DNA from: Pontiellaceae bacterium
Lineage (GTDB): Bacteria > Verrucomicrobiota > Kiritimatiellia > Kiritimatiellales > Pontiellaceae
Length of the DNA: 61,627 bases
Assembly (NCBI GenBank): GCA_016937945.1
Contig: JAFGVP010000137.1
Coordinates: 1-61,627, forward strand
Reading direction: 5' to 3'
In this document: piece after piece, positions 38,427-46,289 of the stretch
Layout: each line of letters begins with the position of its first letter
Numbering within the stretch: the first letter of the stretch is position 1
Notes under the pieces: model-generated
Database searches by the model: none
The model's input: the letters and a program-made list of their open reading frames with translations, nothing else
Told to the model about the DNA's origin: nothing
Position numbers and translations under genes: made by a program

Positions 38427-39971
38427 CTAATTTCCGTTTTGCCACTGATCATAGCGAGCGGCGATCCGTTCGACGACTTCCGGATACCGGCTGGCCAGAT
38501 CGGTCGTTTCGGTACGGTCCGTCTCCATATCATAGAGCTCCCAATACCCCGTCGAATCGGCATTCCAGGCAACCAGTTTCCATCGTCCATCACAAACCGC
38601 ACGCCCCTGTTTCCACTGCCAGAAAACCGGCGCAGATCGAAGAGCCTCCCGATCATCAAAAACCGACGCAAAGCTCGTTCCCTGCATCGGAACGATCTCC
38701 TGTCCGTTAAACATTCCCGGATAGCGGGCGCCGGCGATCTCCATCAGCGTCGGCATGAAATCGATAAAATGGCCGGAAAAATCGCTGAAACGACCGGGCG
38801 CCTTGATTCCGCCCGGCCAATGGGCAATCAACGGAGTACCGATTCCGCCTTCATGGCTATAGTTTTTGTAATACCGAAACGGGGTATTGCTGACGTTTGC
38901 CCAATCCTTTTCCTGCGAGGCCCAGCGCGTCATGGTTCCGATTTCGCCGAACCCCGGAATCTGATCGCCCGACTCAACCACCTCGGCGGAGGCCCCGTTA
39001 TCGGATGCAAAAAGAATCAGCGTATTATCGAGCTGATTCAGCTCGCGGAGCTTTTCCAGAATCCGGCCTATGTTTTGGTCCATACGATCCACCATGGCCG
39101 CATAAACCTGCATCCGGCGCACTTCATCTTTTCGGGTCTCCGGCGCAAGAGCAGCCCAGTCGGAAAACAACGCATCGGACAGCGAAAACCGCGCATCAAT
39201 CAGCCCCATTATCTTCTGCCGCTGATACCGGGCCGTACGGATTTTTTCATAGCCCACGTCATAAACGCCTTCATATTTGGCGATATCCTCCGGCCATGCC
39301 ATCAGCGGATCATGCGGCGCCGTATAAGCGACATAAAGAAAGAACGGTTGCTTCTCATCTTTGTACTGTTCCAGATAATTCAGCGCCATGTCAGTAAACG
39401 CATCGGTCGTATAAAAATCCTTATCGGCCGGGGTAAATGGCACCAGCAGCTCTTCGTCGATGCACCAAGCGCGATCACTCCGCTTGCGCGCCGGACTCGC
39501 CTCGCCGGCCCTGGCCAGGCCCGGATTAAAGTGGTTGCTGCATCCGTCGCGCAGCCCGTAATATCGATCGAATCCCCTCGTTACCGGATTTTCCGTGCCA
39601 TGATGTTTCCCGACCCACAGGGTCCGATAGCCTGCGGTTCGCAGCACTTCGCCAAGGGTAACCGCATGCTGCATGGCTGCAGGCTTCATCATACCGCACT
39701 GCTGGGCATAGACGCCGGTCAGCAGACACGCCCGCGACGTATTACACTTGGCCGTATTGCGGAACTGACGGAAACGAATGCCGTTCTGCGCCAGCCGATC
39801 CAGATTCGGGGTCCGGATTTCACCGCCATAACAACCGAGATCCGACCATCCCATGTCATCGGCAAGAATCAGCAGAATATTGGGTCCGGCACCCATGGCC
39901 GATGACGCAACCAGAACAACAACACATGCAACGCGCCATCGATTCCACACGCTATGCCGGCTCGCCCTCAT
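38427..39971 (-). CDS. S1 sulfatase (arylsulfatase A-like)
   Basis: A 514-residue secreted sulfatase. Signal peptide (1-28, ending S-A-M-G-A). Metal site L-A-D-D-M-G-W; the formylglycine Cys76 in K-C-N-T-S-R-A (T replaces the usual P of C-x-P-S-R, a variant common in bacterial S1 sulfatases); W-V-G-K-H-H; and the F-A-S-D-N-G metal motif. Cys must be oxidised by a formylglycine-generating enzyme or anSME, neither of which is in this window. The ATG overlaps the stop of the upstream sulfatase (TGATG); an in-frame GTG sits one codon earlier. It removes sulfate from a glycan; the position is unknown. Confidence 0.9.
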   Translation of the reverse strand: MRASRHSVWNRWRVACVVVLVASSAMGAGPNILLILADDMGWSDLGCYGGEIRTPNLDRLAQNGIRFRQFRNTAKCNTSRACLLTGVYAQQCGMMKPAAMQHAVTLGEVLRTAGYRTLWVGKHHGTENPVTRGFDRYYGLRDGCSNHFNPGLARAGEASPARKRSDRAWCIDEELLVPFTPADKDFYTTDAFTDMALNYLEQYKDEKQPFFLYVAYTAPHDPLMAWPEDIAKYEGVYDVGYEKIRTARYQRQKIMGLIDARFSLSDALFSDWAALAPETRKDEVRRMQVYAAMVDRMDQNIGRILEKLRELNQLDNTLILFASDNGASAEVVESGDQIPGFGEIGTMTRWASQEKDWANVSNTPFRYYKNYSHEGGIGTPLIAHWPGGIKAPGRFSDFSGHFIDFMPTLMEIAGARYPGMFNGQEIVPMQGTSFASVFDDREALRSAPVFWQWKQGRAVCDGRWKLVAWNADSTGYWELYDMETDRTETTDLASRYPEVVERIAARYDQWQNGN

Positions 39972-41542
39972 CACTCCGTCGTCTGATATTCGGGATTATA
40001 CTCACCGCGCAGATTAAAGCCGGAAAACAGCCGCATGGCACCAAAGCGAGGATACGACTCAAAAATATCACCCTGACCAAGCATTCGAGGATCACCCTGT
40101 TGTGTCAGTTCCTGCTCCAGCAGTTTTCGGAGGCGGTTTTTCTCGGACAGGTATTCTTTCTGATTCGCCAGATTATGCAGGCAGAACGGATCGTGCTCCA
40201 TATCGTAAAGCTGTTCTTCCGGCCGTTTCTCAAAGGCCAGCATAAAAAGCTCCGGATAGTCAGCTCGATGCGCGAGCATGAAGGTTTTCGAGGGTGATCC
40301 GTCGATATCCAGATAGCCTTCTCCGATCCGGGAATACCCTTTCGGCAACGTCTCCGGTTCCGCCGGTGCCGGATCTCCGGCCGGCCAGCGCTCCGGCGCA
40401 AAATTCCGAACATAAAGAAAACGGCCGGTTCGAATGGATCGCGCCGGATAGCCCAGATTATCGGGCCGTGCATGCGAATGGCGTTCACGCCCGGTCAACA
40501 CGTGATCGCGGTGGCTTGCGTTCCGGATCAGGTGAGGAACCAGACTGCGACCGGAAATATCGTTCATTGGCGGTGCGCCGGCCAGCTCAAGAATCGTGGG
40601 CGCAAGATCGATCAGGCTGACGAGCTCCGGCGATTTGCGTTGTCCCGCAAAAAATTTCGGTCCATAGATCAGCAACGGAACATGCGTGCCGAATTCATGC
40701 GCATTCGCCTTTGCATACGGGAAAGGCATACCGTTGTCGGCCGTGACGATGATGATGGTGTTATCCAGCTCACCGGCGTCCCGGATCTTTTCGATGATCA
40801 GCCCGAGATGCCGGTCAAACCATTCAATTTCGAAGGCATAGTCCAGAAAATCGGTGCGGGTGATTTCATGATCCGGCAGGAAGGCGGGCAGCGTCGCATC
40901 TTCCAATGATTTTCCGGCCTTCAGCGCAGAGCCGTTTTCATATGGCCGATGAGGCTCGTGGCTGCCGTACCAGAAAAAGAACGGTTCGCTGTCCGGCCGT
41001 TTTTCGAGGAATTCCGAAAAATTGGCGGCATAATCGTTGTTGGAGATCCCCGAAGCCGGCGGTTTCAGTGTATGATGATTGTAGGCTGTTCCAACCGGAT
41101 TCCGATCCCAGCCGGCCTCTTTCCAGTTTCCGGGCGCCCAGGGCTTTCCGGTAAACCCGACATGATATCCCTGCGCCTCAAGCATTCGGGTAAACACCGG
41201 AATGTCTTTCGGGAAATAACTCGAATGTGTGCCGGCCTCGCGAAGCTGCCAGATATTGCAGCCGGACAGAATGGCCGCCCGGCAGGGACTGCATTGCGGC
41301 GCCGGAGCAAAGACCGATTGAAAAAGCACTCCACCCTGGGCAAGCGTATCAATCGCCGGGGACTGAACAGCGGCGCATCCATAGGCGGAGAGATGGGCAA
41401 ACGAAAGATCGTCGGCAATGGCAAACAGCACGTTAGGACGCCGCGCCAGCGCAGGGCCGGCTTCGCCAGCCACAGGATTCGCGGACAAGAACAACCCGAG
41501 ACAGGCAAACAACCAGACAGAAAATGTGATACGCACCTTCAC
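39971..41542 (-). CDS. S1 sulfatase (heparan N-sulfatase-like)
   Basis: A 523-residue secreted sulfatase with a GTG start and signal peptide (1-26). Metal motif I-A-D-D-L-S-F; formylglycine Cys84 in Q-C-S-P-C-R-A; T-G-K-P-W-A-P-G-N-W; and V-T-A-D-N-G-M-P. The G-T-H-S-S-Y-F-P and T-G-K-P-W segments are characteristic of the S1_8-type branch, which includes bacterial relatives of sulfamidase. The second Cys in C-S-P-C-R replaces the usual Ser, a known alternative. It is translationally coupled to the downstream sulfatase (stop/start overlap) and starts 12 bases after a small unknown gene. The substrate sulfate is unproven. Confidence 0.88.
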   Translation of the reverse strand: MKVRITFSVWLFACLGLFLSANPVAGEAGPALARRPNVLFAIADDLSFAHLSAYGCAAVQSPAIDTLAQGGVLFQSVFAPAPQCSPCRAAILSGCNIWQLREAGTHSSYFPKDIPVFTRMLEAQGYHVGFTGKPWAPGNWKEAGWDRNPVGTAYNHHTLKPPASGISNNDYAANFSEFLEKRPDSEPFFFWYGSHEPHRPYENGSALKAGKSLEDATLPAFLPDHEITRTDFLDYAFEIEWFDRHLGLIIEKIRDAGELDNTIIIVTADNGMPFPYAKANAHEFGTHVPLLIYGPKFFAGQRKSPELVSLIDLAPTILELAGAPPMNDISGRSLVPHLIRNASHRDHVLTGRERHSHARPDNLGYPARSIRTGRFLYVRNFAPERWPAGDPAPAEPETLPKGYSRIGEGYLDIDGSPSKTFMLAHRADYPELFMLAFEKRPEEQLYDMEHDPFCLHNLANQKEYLSEKNRLRKLLEQELTQQGDPRMLGQGDIFESYPRFGAMRLFSGFNLRGEYNPEYQTTE

Positions 41543-41554
41543 CGGATCACATAC

Positions 41555-41848
41555 TCACCTCTGCCGGCTTTTCACGCGATGCCTTCTGTGGGCAACGTGA
41601 TCTACGCTCATTTCATAAACCTTATCCAGCCCGTCGTACCGAACGTTTGAAATCATGCCCCGCACCTCTATCGCAGCGCAGCGAACCGTTACCTCATCAC
41701 GCCACTGATACGCATCCCAAAGCGTATTTTCCCCGGCATCTGAATCAGGAATCGCGTATGCGACATGCGACTCGGCGCCATCGCCCACCCCGGTAACTGA
41801 GCTTGAAATATTCAGACGGCTGACCGCCACTACATCTCTTTGAATCAT
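41555..41848 (-). CDS. Small protein of unknown function
   Basis: A 97-residue predicted soluble protein that I do not recognise. It is beta-rich and ends in a very basic tail (H-R-R-H-R-V-K-S-R-Q-R). ATG 41848 is chosen because AAAGGAG lies 9 bases upstream; an ATG at 41869 would add 7 residues but puts that site inside the gene. It is 12 bases upstream of the S1_8-type sulfatase and lies in the same direction as GH92 and both sulfatases. No signal peptide, so probably cytoplasmic; a regulatory or nucleic-acid-binding role is only a guess from the basic tail. Confidence 0.5.
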   Translation of the reverse strand: MIQRDVVAVSRLNISSSVTGVGDGAESHVAYAIPDSDAGENTLWDAYQWRDEVTVRCAAIEVRGMISNVRYDGLDKVYEMSVDHVAHRRHRVKSRQR

Positions 41849-41912
41849 AACCTCATACTCCTTTATCATTTCGGCACAGGTCGCATGGATCTCACCTTGC
41901 GGCCCTGAAAAA

Positions 41913-42104
41913 TCATCCCTCGTGCATTTTCAGATAGTACCGGTACACCTCATTCGAACAGTGGCGCTTGATATGGCGCATGCTGATGGAAACCAGTTCG
42001 CGGTGGTAAGGCCCGCCGTCCTGCTTTTTGCGAAGCTCCTGCATCAACCCGGAATGCCAGGCTCCGGCTTCGCCAATTACTTTTCTTTCCAGAGTACTGC
42101 TCAT
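41913..42104 (-). CDS. Small basic protein of unknown function
   Basis: A 63-residue, charged, mostly helical protein that I do not recognise. It lies between GH92 (stop 42147) and the 97-residue gene, in the same direction. No strong ribosome site is seen before its ATG. It could be a real operon member, a remnant, or a chance open frame; the codon pattern looks reasonable. Confidence 0.35.
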   Translation of the reverse strand: MSSTLERKVIGEAGAWHSGLMQELRKKQDGGPYHRELVSISMRHIKRHCSNEVYRYYLKMHEG

Positions 42105-42146
42105 CGTTCTACTTCTGATTTCGATTATTCTGATACATAGCCGGTA

Positions 42147-44417
42147 CTACTCCGGCTTATCATATTCCGCCATGGCCTTGTTCGGTTTGCTTCCCATGCG
42201 GAAAACCAGTTCACCACCAGCTTCAATATCCCGATGGGTGATAAAGGTTTTCTGGTACGGCTTGCCGTTAAGCGTGATCGATTGAATGTATACATTGTCC
42301 TTGCCTGCATTCTCGGCACGAACCGAGAAGGTATTTCCGTTTGCAAGGTGCAGCGCCGCATTTTTCAGAAGGGGCGACCCGAAACAGTAGATGCCGTTAG
42401 CCGGATTGACCGGATAGAAGCCGAGTGCCGAAAAGATATACCAGGCCGACATCTGACCGCAGTCCTCATTACCGGAATAGCCGTACGGCGTGTCCAGATA
42501 GAGTTCGTCCAGAATCTTTGCAACGTAGGCCTGCGCTTTCCATGGCGTCTTTGTGTAGTTATACAGATAAGCGATGTGATGACTCGGCTCATTGCCGTGC
42601 GCATACTGACCGATAAATCCGGAGGCATTGCCGTTCACATCATCCGGCTTGGCATCCAGCGTAAAGAACTCATCCAGTTTGGCCGAAAACTGCTTCTCGC
42701 CTCCAAACAGATCGCGTAGTCCATACACATCCTGCGGAACATACCACAGATACTGCCAGGCATTTCCTTCCGTGAACGGATACCCGCCGTTGCCGCCATA
42801 TTTCAGCGGAGAAAACGGCTCGATCCATTTCCCTTCGGAATCCTTGCCACGGAAGAATCCGATGGACGGATCAAACAGGTTTTTATAATACCCGGCCCGC
42901 TCCATGAAAAACCGATAGTCGGCATCGTGTCCGAGCGCCTTAGCCATCTGGGCCGCGCACCAGTCGTTGAATGCCACTTCCAGAGCAATCGAAACCGACT
43001 GAGTTTCAATGTCCTCCGGCAGGTATTTGTATTTCTCCATTATGTTGAACGGAGAGCCCGGATGCACCGTGGTGGATGAGGCCTTAACGGCTTCATACGC
43101 CAGCGCATAATCAACGCCCGGAATCTGCTTGAAATAGGCATCCACAATCACAGGAATCGCGTGGTTGCCAATCATGCAGTAGGTTTCCTTGCCCCACAGC
43201 TGCCAGATCGGCAAATAGCCGTAATCGGTATATTGGCGCAGCATGGAATTAATAAATCCGGCAGTCCGCTTTTCCTGCGTCAGCGTGAAGAGCGGATGCG
43301 CCGCACGATACGTATCCCACAGCGAGAACGTGCTATAATGGGCTTTATCCGGCGCGTTGCAAAGCGTCCCGTTGCAATTAAGGTAATCGCCGTTCACGTC
43401 GGCCAGATTGCTCGGATGAATGAACAGGTGGTACAGCGAGGTGTAAAAGAGCATCTTCTGTTTGTCTGTTCCCTCTACATCAAATACCGACAGTTCCTTA
43501 TTCCATTTTTCTTTGGCTGCGCTCCGCACCGCATCAAAATCAAACCCTTTAACCTCTGCTGCGAGGTTGTCGCGGGCGCCCTGATAGCTCACCGAAGAAA
43601 GGCCGACGTTTACCGTCAGAGGCTCTTTTGATCCGGCGAAGGAAGCAATCAGCTTCAGGTTTTTATGATTTCCGATCTGCGCCGGATCAAAGATACGGTG
43701 GCCGGCCTTGACCGCAGTGGACGCAAACGGACGGGAAAATTCGGCGCGGAAATAGACCCGGCGCTCGCTCGCCCAGCCGGTCAGTGCGCGATAGCCCTCG
43801 ATGGTGTGATCATCCACCACGCGAATCTGGGCATCAATCACCCGGCATACCCAGTATGGCCGCTCTTTATCCAGCGAATGATCCAGATCAATCATGATCG
43901 AAAAGGGTTCACCCTTCTTATCGCTGTAGCGATGAACCCCGCAATGTTCCGTTGCCGTAAGTTCGGCCTGCACCTGTGGACCATCGAGAAATACGCGGTA
44001 ATAGCCCGGCTCGGCGGCTTCATTGTCGTGACTGAATTTCGAGGAGTACCCTTTACCCTTATCGGAATCCGACGGCGCCCAGCAACGGTCGCCCTTGAAC
44101 GGCATAAACAGGAAATCAAACAGGTCGGCCACGCCGGTTCCGCTCAGATGGGTGTGACTGAACCCATAAATCGTGTCGTCAGCATAGTCATACCCGCTGC
44201 ACGGATTTTCCGGATTTTCCGCGGTATCGGGACTCAGCTGTACCAGACCAAAGGGAACAACCGGACCGGGAAAATTACTGCCGGACAGGCTAAGGCTGTC
44301 CATCGAGCCGGTTCCTATAAAAGGATTCACCCAGTGCACATAATCGGACTTCGCAGCAAACCCGGTTCCACCAAGCAGCAGAGACAAACCTGCGCAAACT
44401 GCAGCATATTGTTTCAT
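42147..44417 (-). CDS. GH92 exo-alpha-mannosidase
   Basis: A 756-residue secreted enzyme. Signal peptide (1-22), N-terminal beta-sandwich starting V-N-P-F-I-G-T-G, and a catalytic (alpha/alpha)6 domain. The G-N-E-D-C-G-Q-M-S-A-W-Y motif carries the general acid (Glu651). The G-H-T-H-type surroundings (G-F-S-H-T-H-L-S-G-T-G) and calcium-site residues are typical of the family. GH92 enzymes are calcium-dependent, inverting, and remove alpha-1,2/1,3/1,4/1,6-mannose. AAGGGA is 7 bases before the ATG. It is downstream of GH28-like and GH3, separated from GH28 by a hairpin. With GH76 and GH125 it completes a full alpha-mannan degrading set. Confidence 0.92.
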   Translation of the reverse strand: MKQYAAVCAGLSLLLGGTGFAAKSDYVHWVNPFIGTGSMDSLSLSGSNFPGPVVPFGLVQLSPDTAENPENPCSGYDYADDTIYGFSHTHLSGTGVADLFDFLFMPFKGDRCWAPSDSDKGKGYSSKFSHDNEAAEPGYYRVFLDGPQVQAELTATEHCGVHRYSDKKGEPFSIMIDLDHSLDKERPYWVCRVIDAQIRVVDDHTIEGYRALTGWASERRVYFRAEFSRPFASTAVKAGHRIFDPAQIGNHKNLKLIASFAGSKEPLTVNVGLSSVSYQGARDNLAAEVKGFDFDAVRSAAKEKWNKELSVFDVEGTDKQKMLFYTSLYHLFIHPSNLADVNGDYLNCNGTLCNAPDKAHYSTFSLWDTYRAAHPLFTLTQEKRTAGFINSMLRQYTDYGYLPIWQLWGKETYCMIGNHAIPVIVDAYFKQIPGVDYALAYEAVKASSTTVHPGSPFNIMEKYKYLPEDIETQSVSIALEVAFNDWCAAQMAKALGHDADYRFFMERAGYYKNLFDPSIGFFRGKDSEGKWIEPFSPLKYGGNGGYPFTEGNAWQYLWYVPQDVYGLRDLFGGEKQFSAKLDEFFTLDAKPDDVNGNASGFIGQYAHGNEPSHHIAYLYNYTKTPWKAQAYVAKILDELYLDTPYGYSGNEDCGQMSAWYIFSALGFYPVNPANGIYCFGSPLLKNAALHLANGNTFSVRAENAGKDNVYIQSITLNGKPYQKTFITHRDIEAGGELVFRMGSKPNKAMAEYDKPE

Positions 44418-44434
44418 TTCAAATCCCTTCTTAT

Positions 44435-44491
44435 TTGCAGGCGGGACGCCTGCGGTACCTATAATCCGTATCGCAGGCGTCCTGCCTGCAA
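44435..44491. repeat. REP-like hairpin between GH28 and GH92 genes
   Basis: The arm TTGCAGGCGGGACGCCTGCG (44435-44454) pairs with 44472-44491; 18 of 20 positions match and the loop is 17 bases. Each arm also contains a short internal inverted repeat (GCAGGC-n-GCCTGC). It fills most of the 84-base gap within one operon. Typical of REP/palindromic units that adjust transcript stability, or a partial terminator lowering GH92 expression. Confidence 0.65.
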
Positions 44492-44501
44492 CCGTTTCCC
44501 C

Positions 44502-46289
44502 TTATTCAATCACGTCTGTAAAAACCCGCGGCGGACGCGCATCGGCCGGCGACACGGTTTCGTTGCAATTGTTAAAGATCACATTTTCGGCATGCCGGAC
44601 ATAGTAGCCCCACGCCGGATGATCGCCCCATTTCCCGACTTCCGGATAGGTCCCGTCATATTCCGGAAGCTCGCCGGGCACCGTATTGCAGCCGCCACGA
44701 AAACTGTTAATGTTTACATTATTCAGCGTGATGTCTTTTACCCGATAAGTGGTGCCATCCAGAATGATCCCGCTGATCAGTACGCCCGTTGCATAACGGA
44801 TATCACGGGCTTCGACATTGCTGATCGTAATGTTCTCCAGACTGCCCGCTTTTTCGGGAGCCCCCTCCGGACGATGCGCACGGATTCCGCCGCCGTAGAT
44901 CAGGTAGATCGGGCTGGCCAGATTTCGCATGTTGATCCGGTTGTACGTAATGTTATTCACCTCGGAACCGTCAATCGACTGAATGCAGATCCCGACCAGC
45001 CCCCTTTGCATGGAGATATCTTCAAAGACAGCATCCGTGAAGGATCCATATGAAAGGGTTCCGAACTTGATAATATTTCCGGTTGTCACCAGCGACATGT
45101 TTTTAACAACCAGATTTTTAATTCCTACAGCCGAGCCGCTCTTGGGACAGATGGCATCGTCCTCGCACCAGATAGCGCCGTTGGATATGGTGACATCATG
45201 ACTGTCGCAGATATCAATCCCGTCTTTATTCACGCCGAAAATAGAGTGAATGATGATTCCATCCACATCAACTTTTTTGCATTCGAGCAAAACCATATCC
45301 CACATGGCCGCATCCTGAATCTGGATATTGCGGACCACCACATTGCGTGACCGGGTAATATAAAGCGGCATCGGACGAACGATTTCATCCTTCCGGTGAT
45401 TCCATATTTCACAGGCGCCATTACCGTCGATGGTCCCGCCGCCGCGGATAGTCAGGTTTTCCGTATTATCCGCCCAGATAAATGCCAGCCGCAGTTCCCA
45501 GCCACCACCGCCCCAGGTATCCGGCTTCGACACGTTGGCGTTGCCGGTCTTCGGCAGGGTCGGAGGGTATTTATCATTATCCTGAATGGCTTTCAGCACG
45601 GCGCCTTCGGAGAGCCAGAGCGTCATGTCGGACTTCAGCTTAATATGCCCGCTCATGAAGACCCCCGGAGGAACAACCACGGTACCGCCGCTCGTGCAGG
45701 CATCAATCGCTTTCTGGATGGCGCGGGTATTATCGGCAACGCCGTTCCCGTTGGCGCCGTAATCGGTAATCAGGAATGTCCGCCCTTCCGGCTTATCCAT
45801 TCCGCCTTCAGACACCGCAATGTTATCGACATTCGGACCGCCTTCATCCGAGTTCGCGGTCAGTCGGATGGTATTGTCCCCCTTTTTAAGCGTAATGTTT
45901 ACCCGCTTGATGTACTGCTTTGTCCAGTCCGTGTAGACACACGGAAAGGTTATTGTTCCAAGGGACTCACCGTTCACAGTCAGTTCACACGGCCGGGTAA
46001 AACCTTCGTCACCGTTCGCATAGCGGATCAACAACACGTAGGTCCCGGACAAAGGTACGTTGACCTGGCTCCACTCCGCATATGCGCCGTTCCCGCCGAA
46101 ATCCAGATAGCCGGAACCAATGTAGGGAAAATGCTCCGTCGATATCGCCACGTTCGACGATTTGTCCGTACACGCTTCGCCTTCAACCATTTTCGTGGTT
46201 AATGCGTGTGCAATGCCCGGCACGCAAAGGAGCATAGCCACCGAACCGGCCACACAAGCTATTTTCGGGTAAACTCTATTCAATCTCAT
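44502..46289 (-). CDS. GH28-like right-handed beta-helix glycosidase
   Basis: A 595-residue secreted protein: signal peptide (1-29), a CBM6/35-like beta-sandwich (about 32-160), then a beta-helix (about 170-590) beginning F-L-I-T-D-Y-G-A-N-G-N-G-V-A-D-N-T, as in GH28. The catalytic region has G-I-D-I-C-D-S and E-D-D-A-I, matching the family's Asp motifs, but the usual G-H-G histidine motif is replaced by T-T-G-N, so polygalacturonase activity is doubtful and another beta-helix glycosidase activity is possible. Its ATG overlaps the GH3 stop (TAATG), so translation is coupled. Removal of uronic acid or galactose side chains is inference. Confidence 0.8.
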   Translation of the reverse strand: MRLNRVYPKIACVAGSVAMLLCVPGIAHALTTKMVEGEACTDKSSNVAISTEHFPYIGSGYLDFGGNGAYAEWSQVNVPLSGTYVLLIRYANGDEGFTRPCELTVNGESLGTITFPCVYTDWTKQYIKRVNITLKKGDNTIRLTANSDEGGPNVDNIAVSEGGMDKPEGRTFLITDYGANGNGVADNTRAIQKAIDACTSGGTVVVPPGVFMSGHIKLKSDMTLWLSEGAVLKAIQDNDKYPPTLPKTGNANVSKPDTWGGGGWELRLAFIWADNTENLTIRGGGTIDGNGACEIWNHRKDEIVRPMPLYITRSRNVVVRNIQIQDAAMWDMVLLECKKVDVDGIIIHSIFGVNKDGIDICDSHDVTISNGAIWCEDDAICPKSGSAVGIKNLVVKNMSLVTTGNIIKFGTLSYGSFTDAVFEDISMQRGLVGICIQSIDGSEVNNITYNRINMRNLASPIYLIYGGGIRAHRPEGAPEKAGSLENITISNVEARDIRYATGVLISGIILDGTTYRVKDITLNNVNINSFRGGCNTVPGELPEYDGTYPEVGKWGDHPAWGYYVRHAENVIFNNCNETVSPADARPPRVFTDVIE

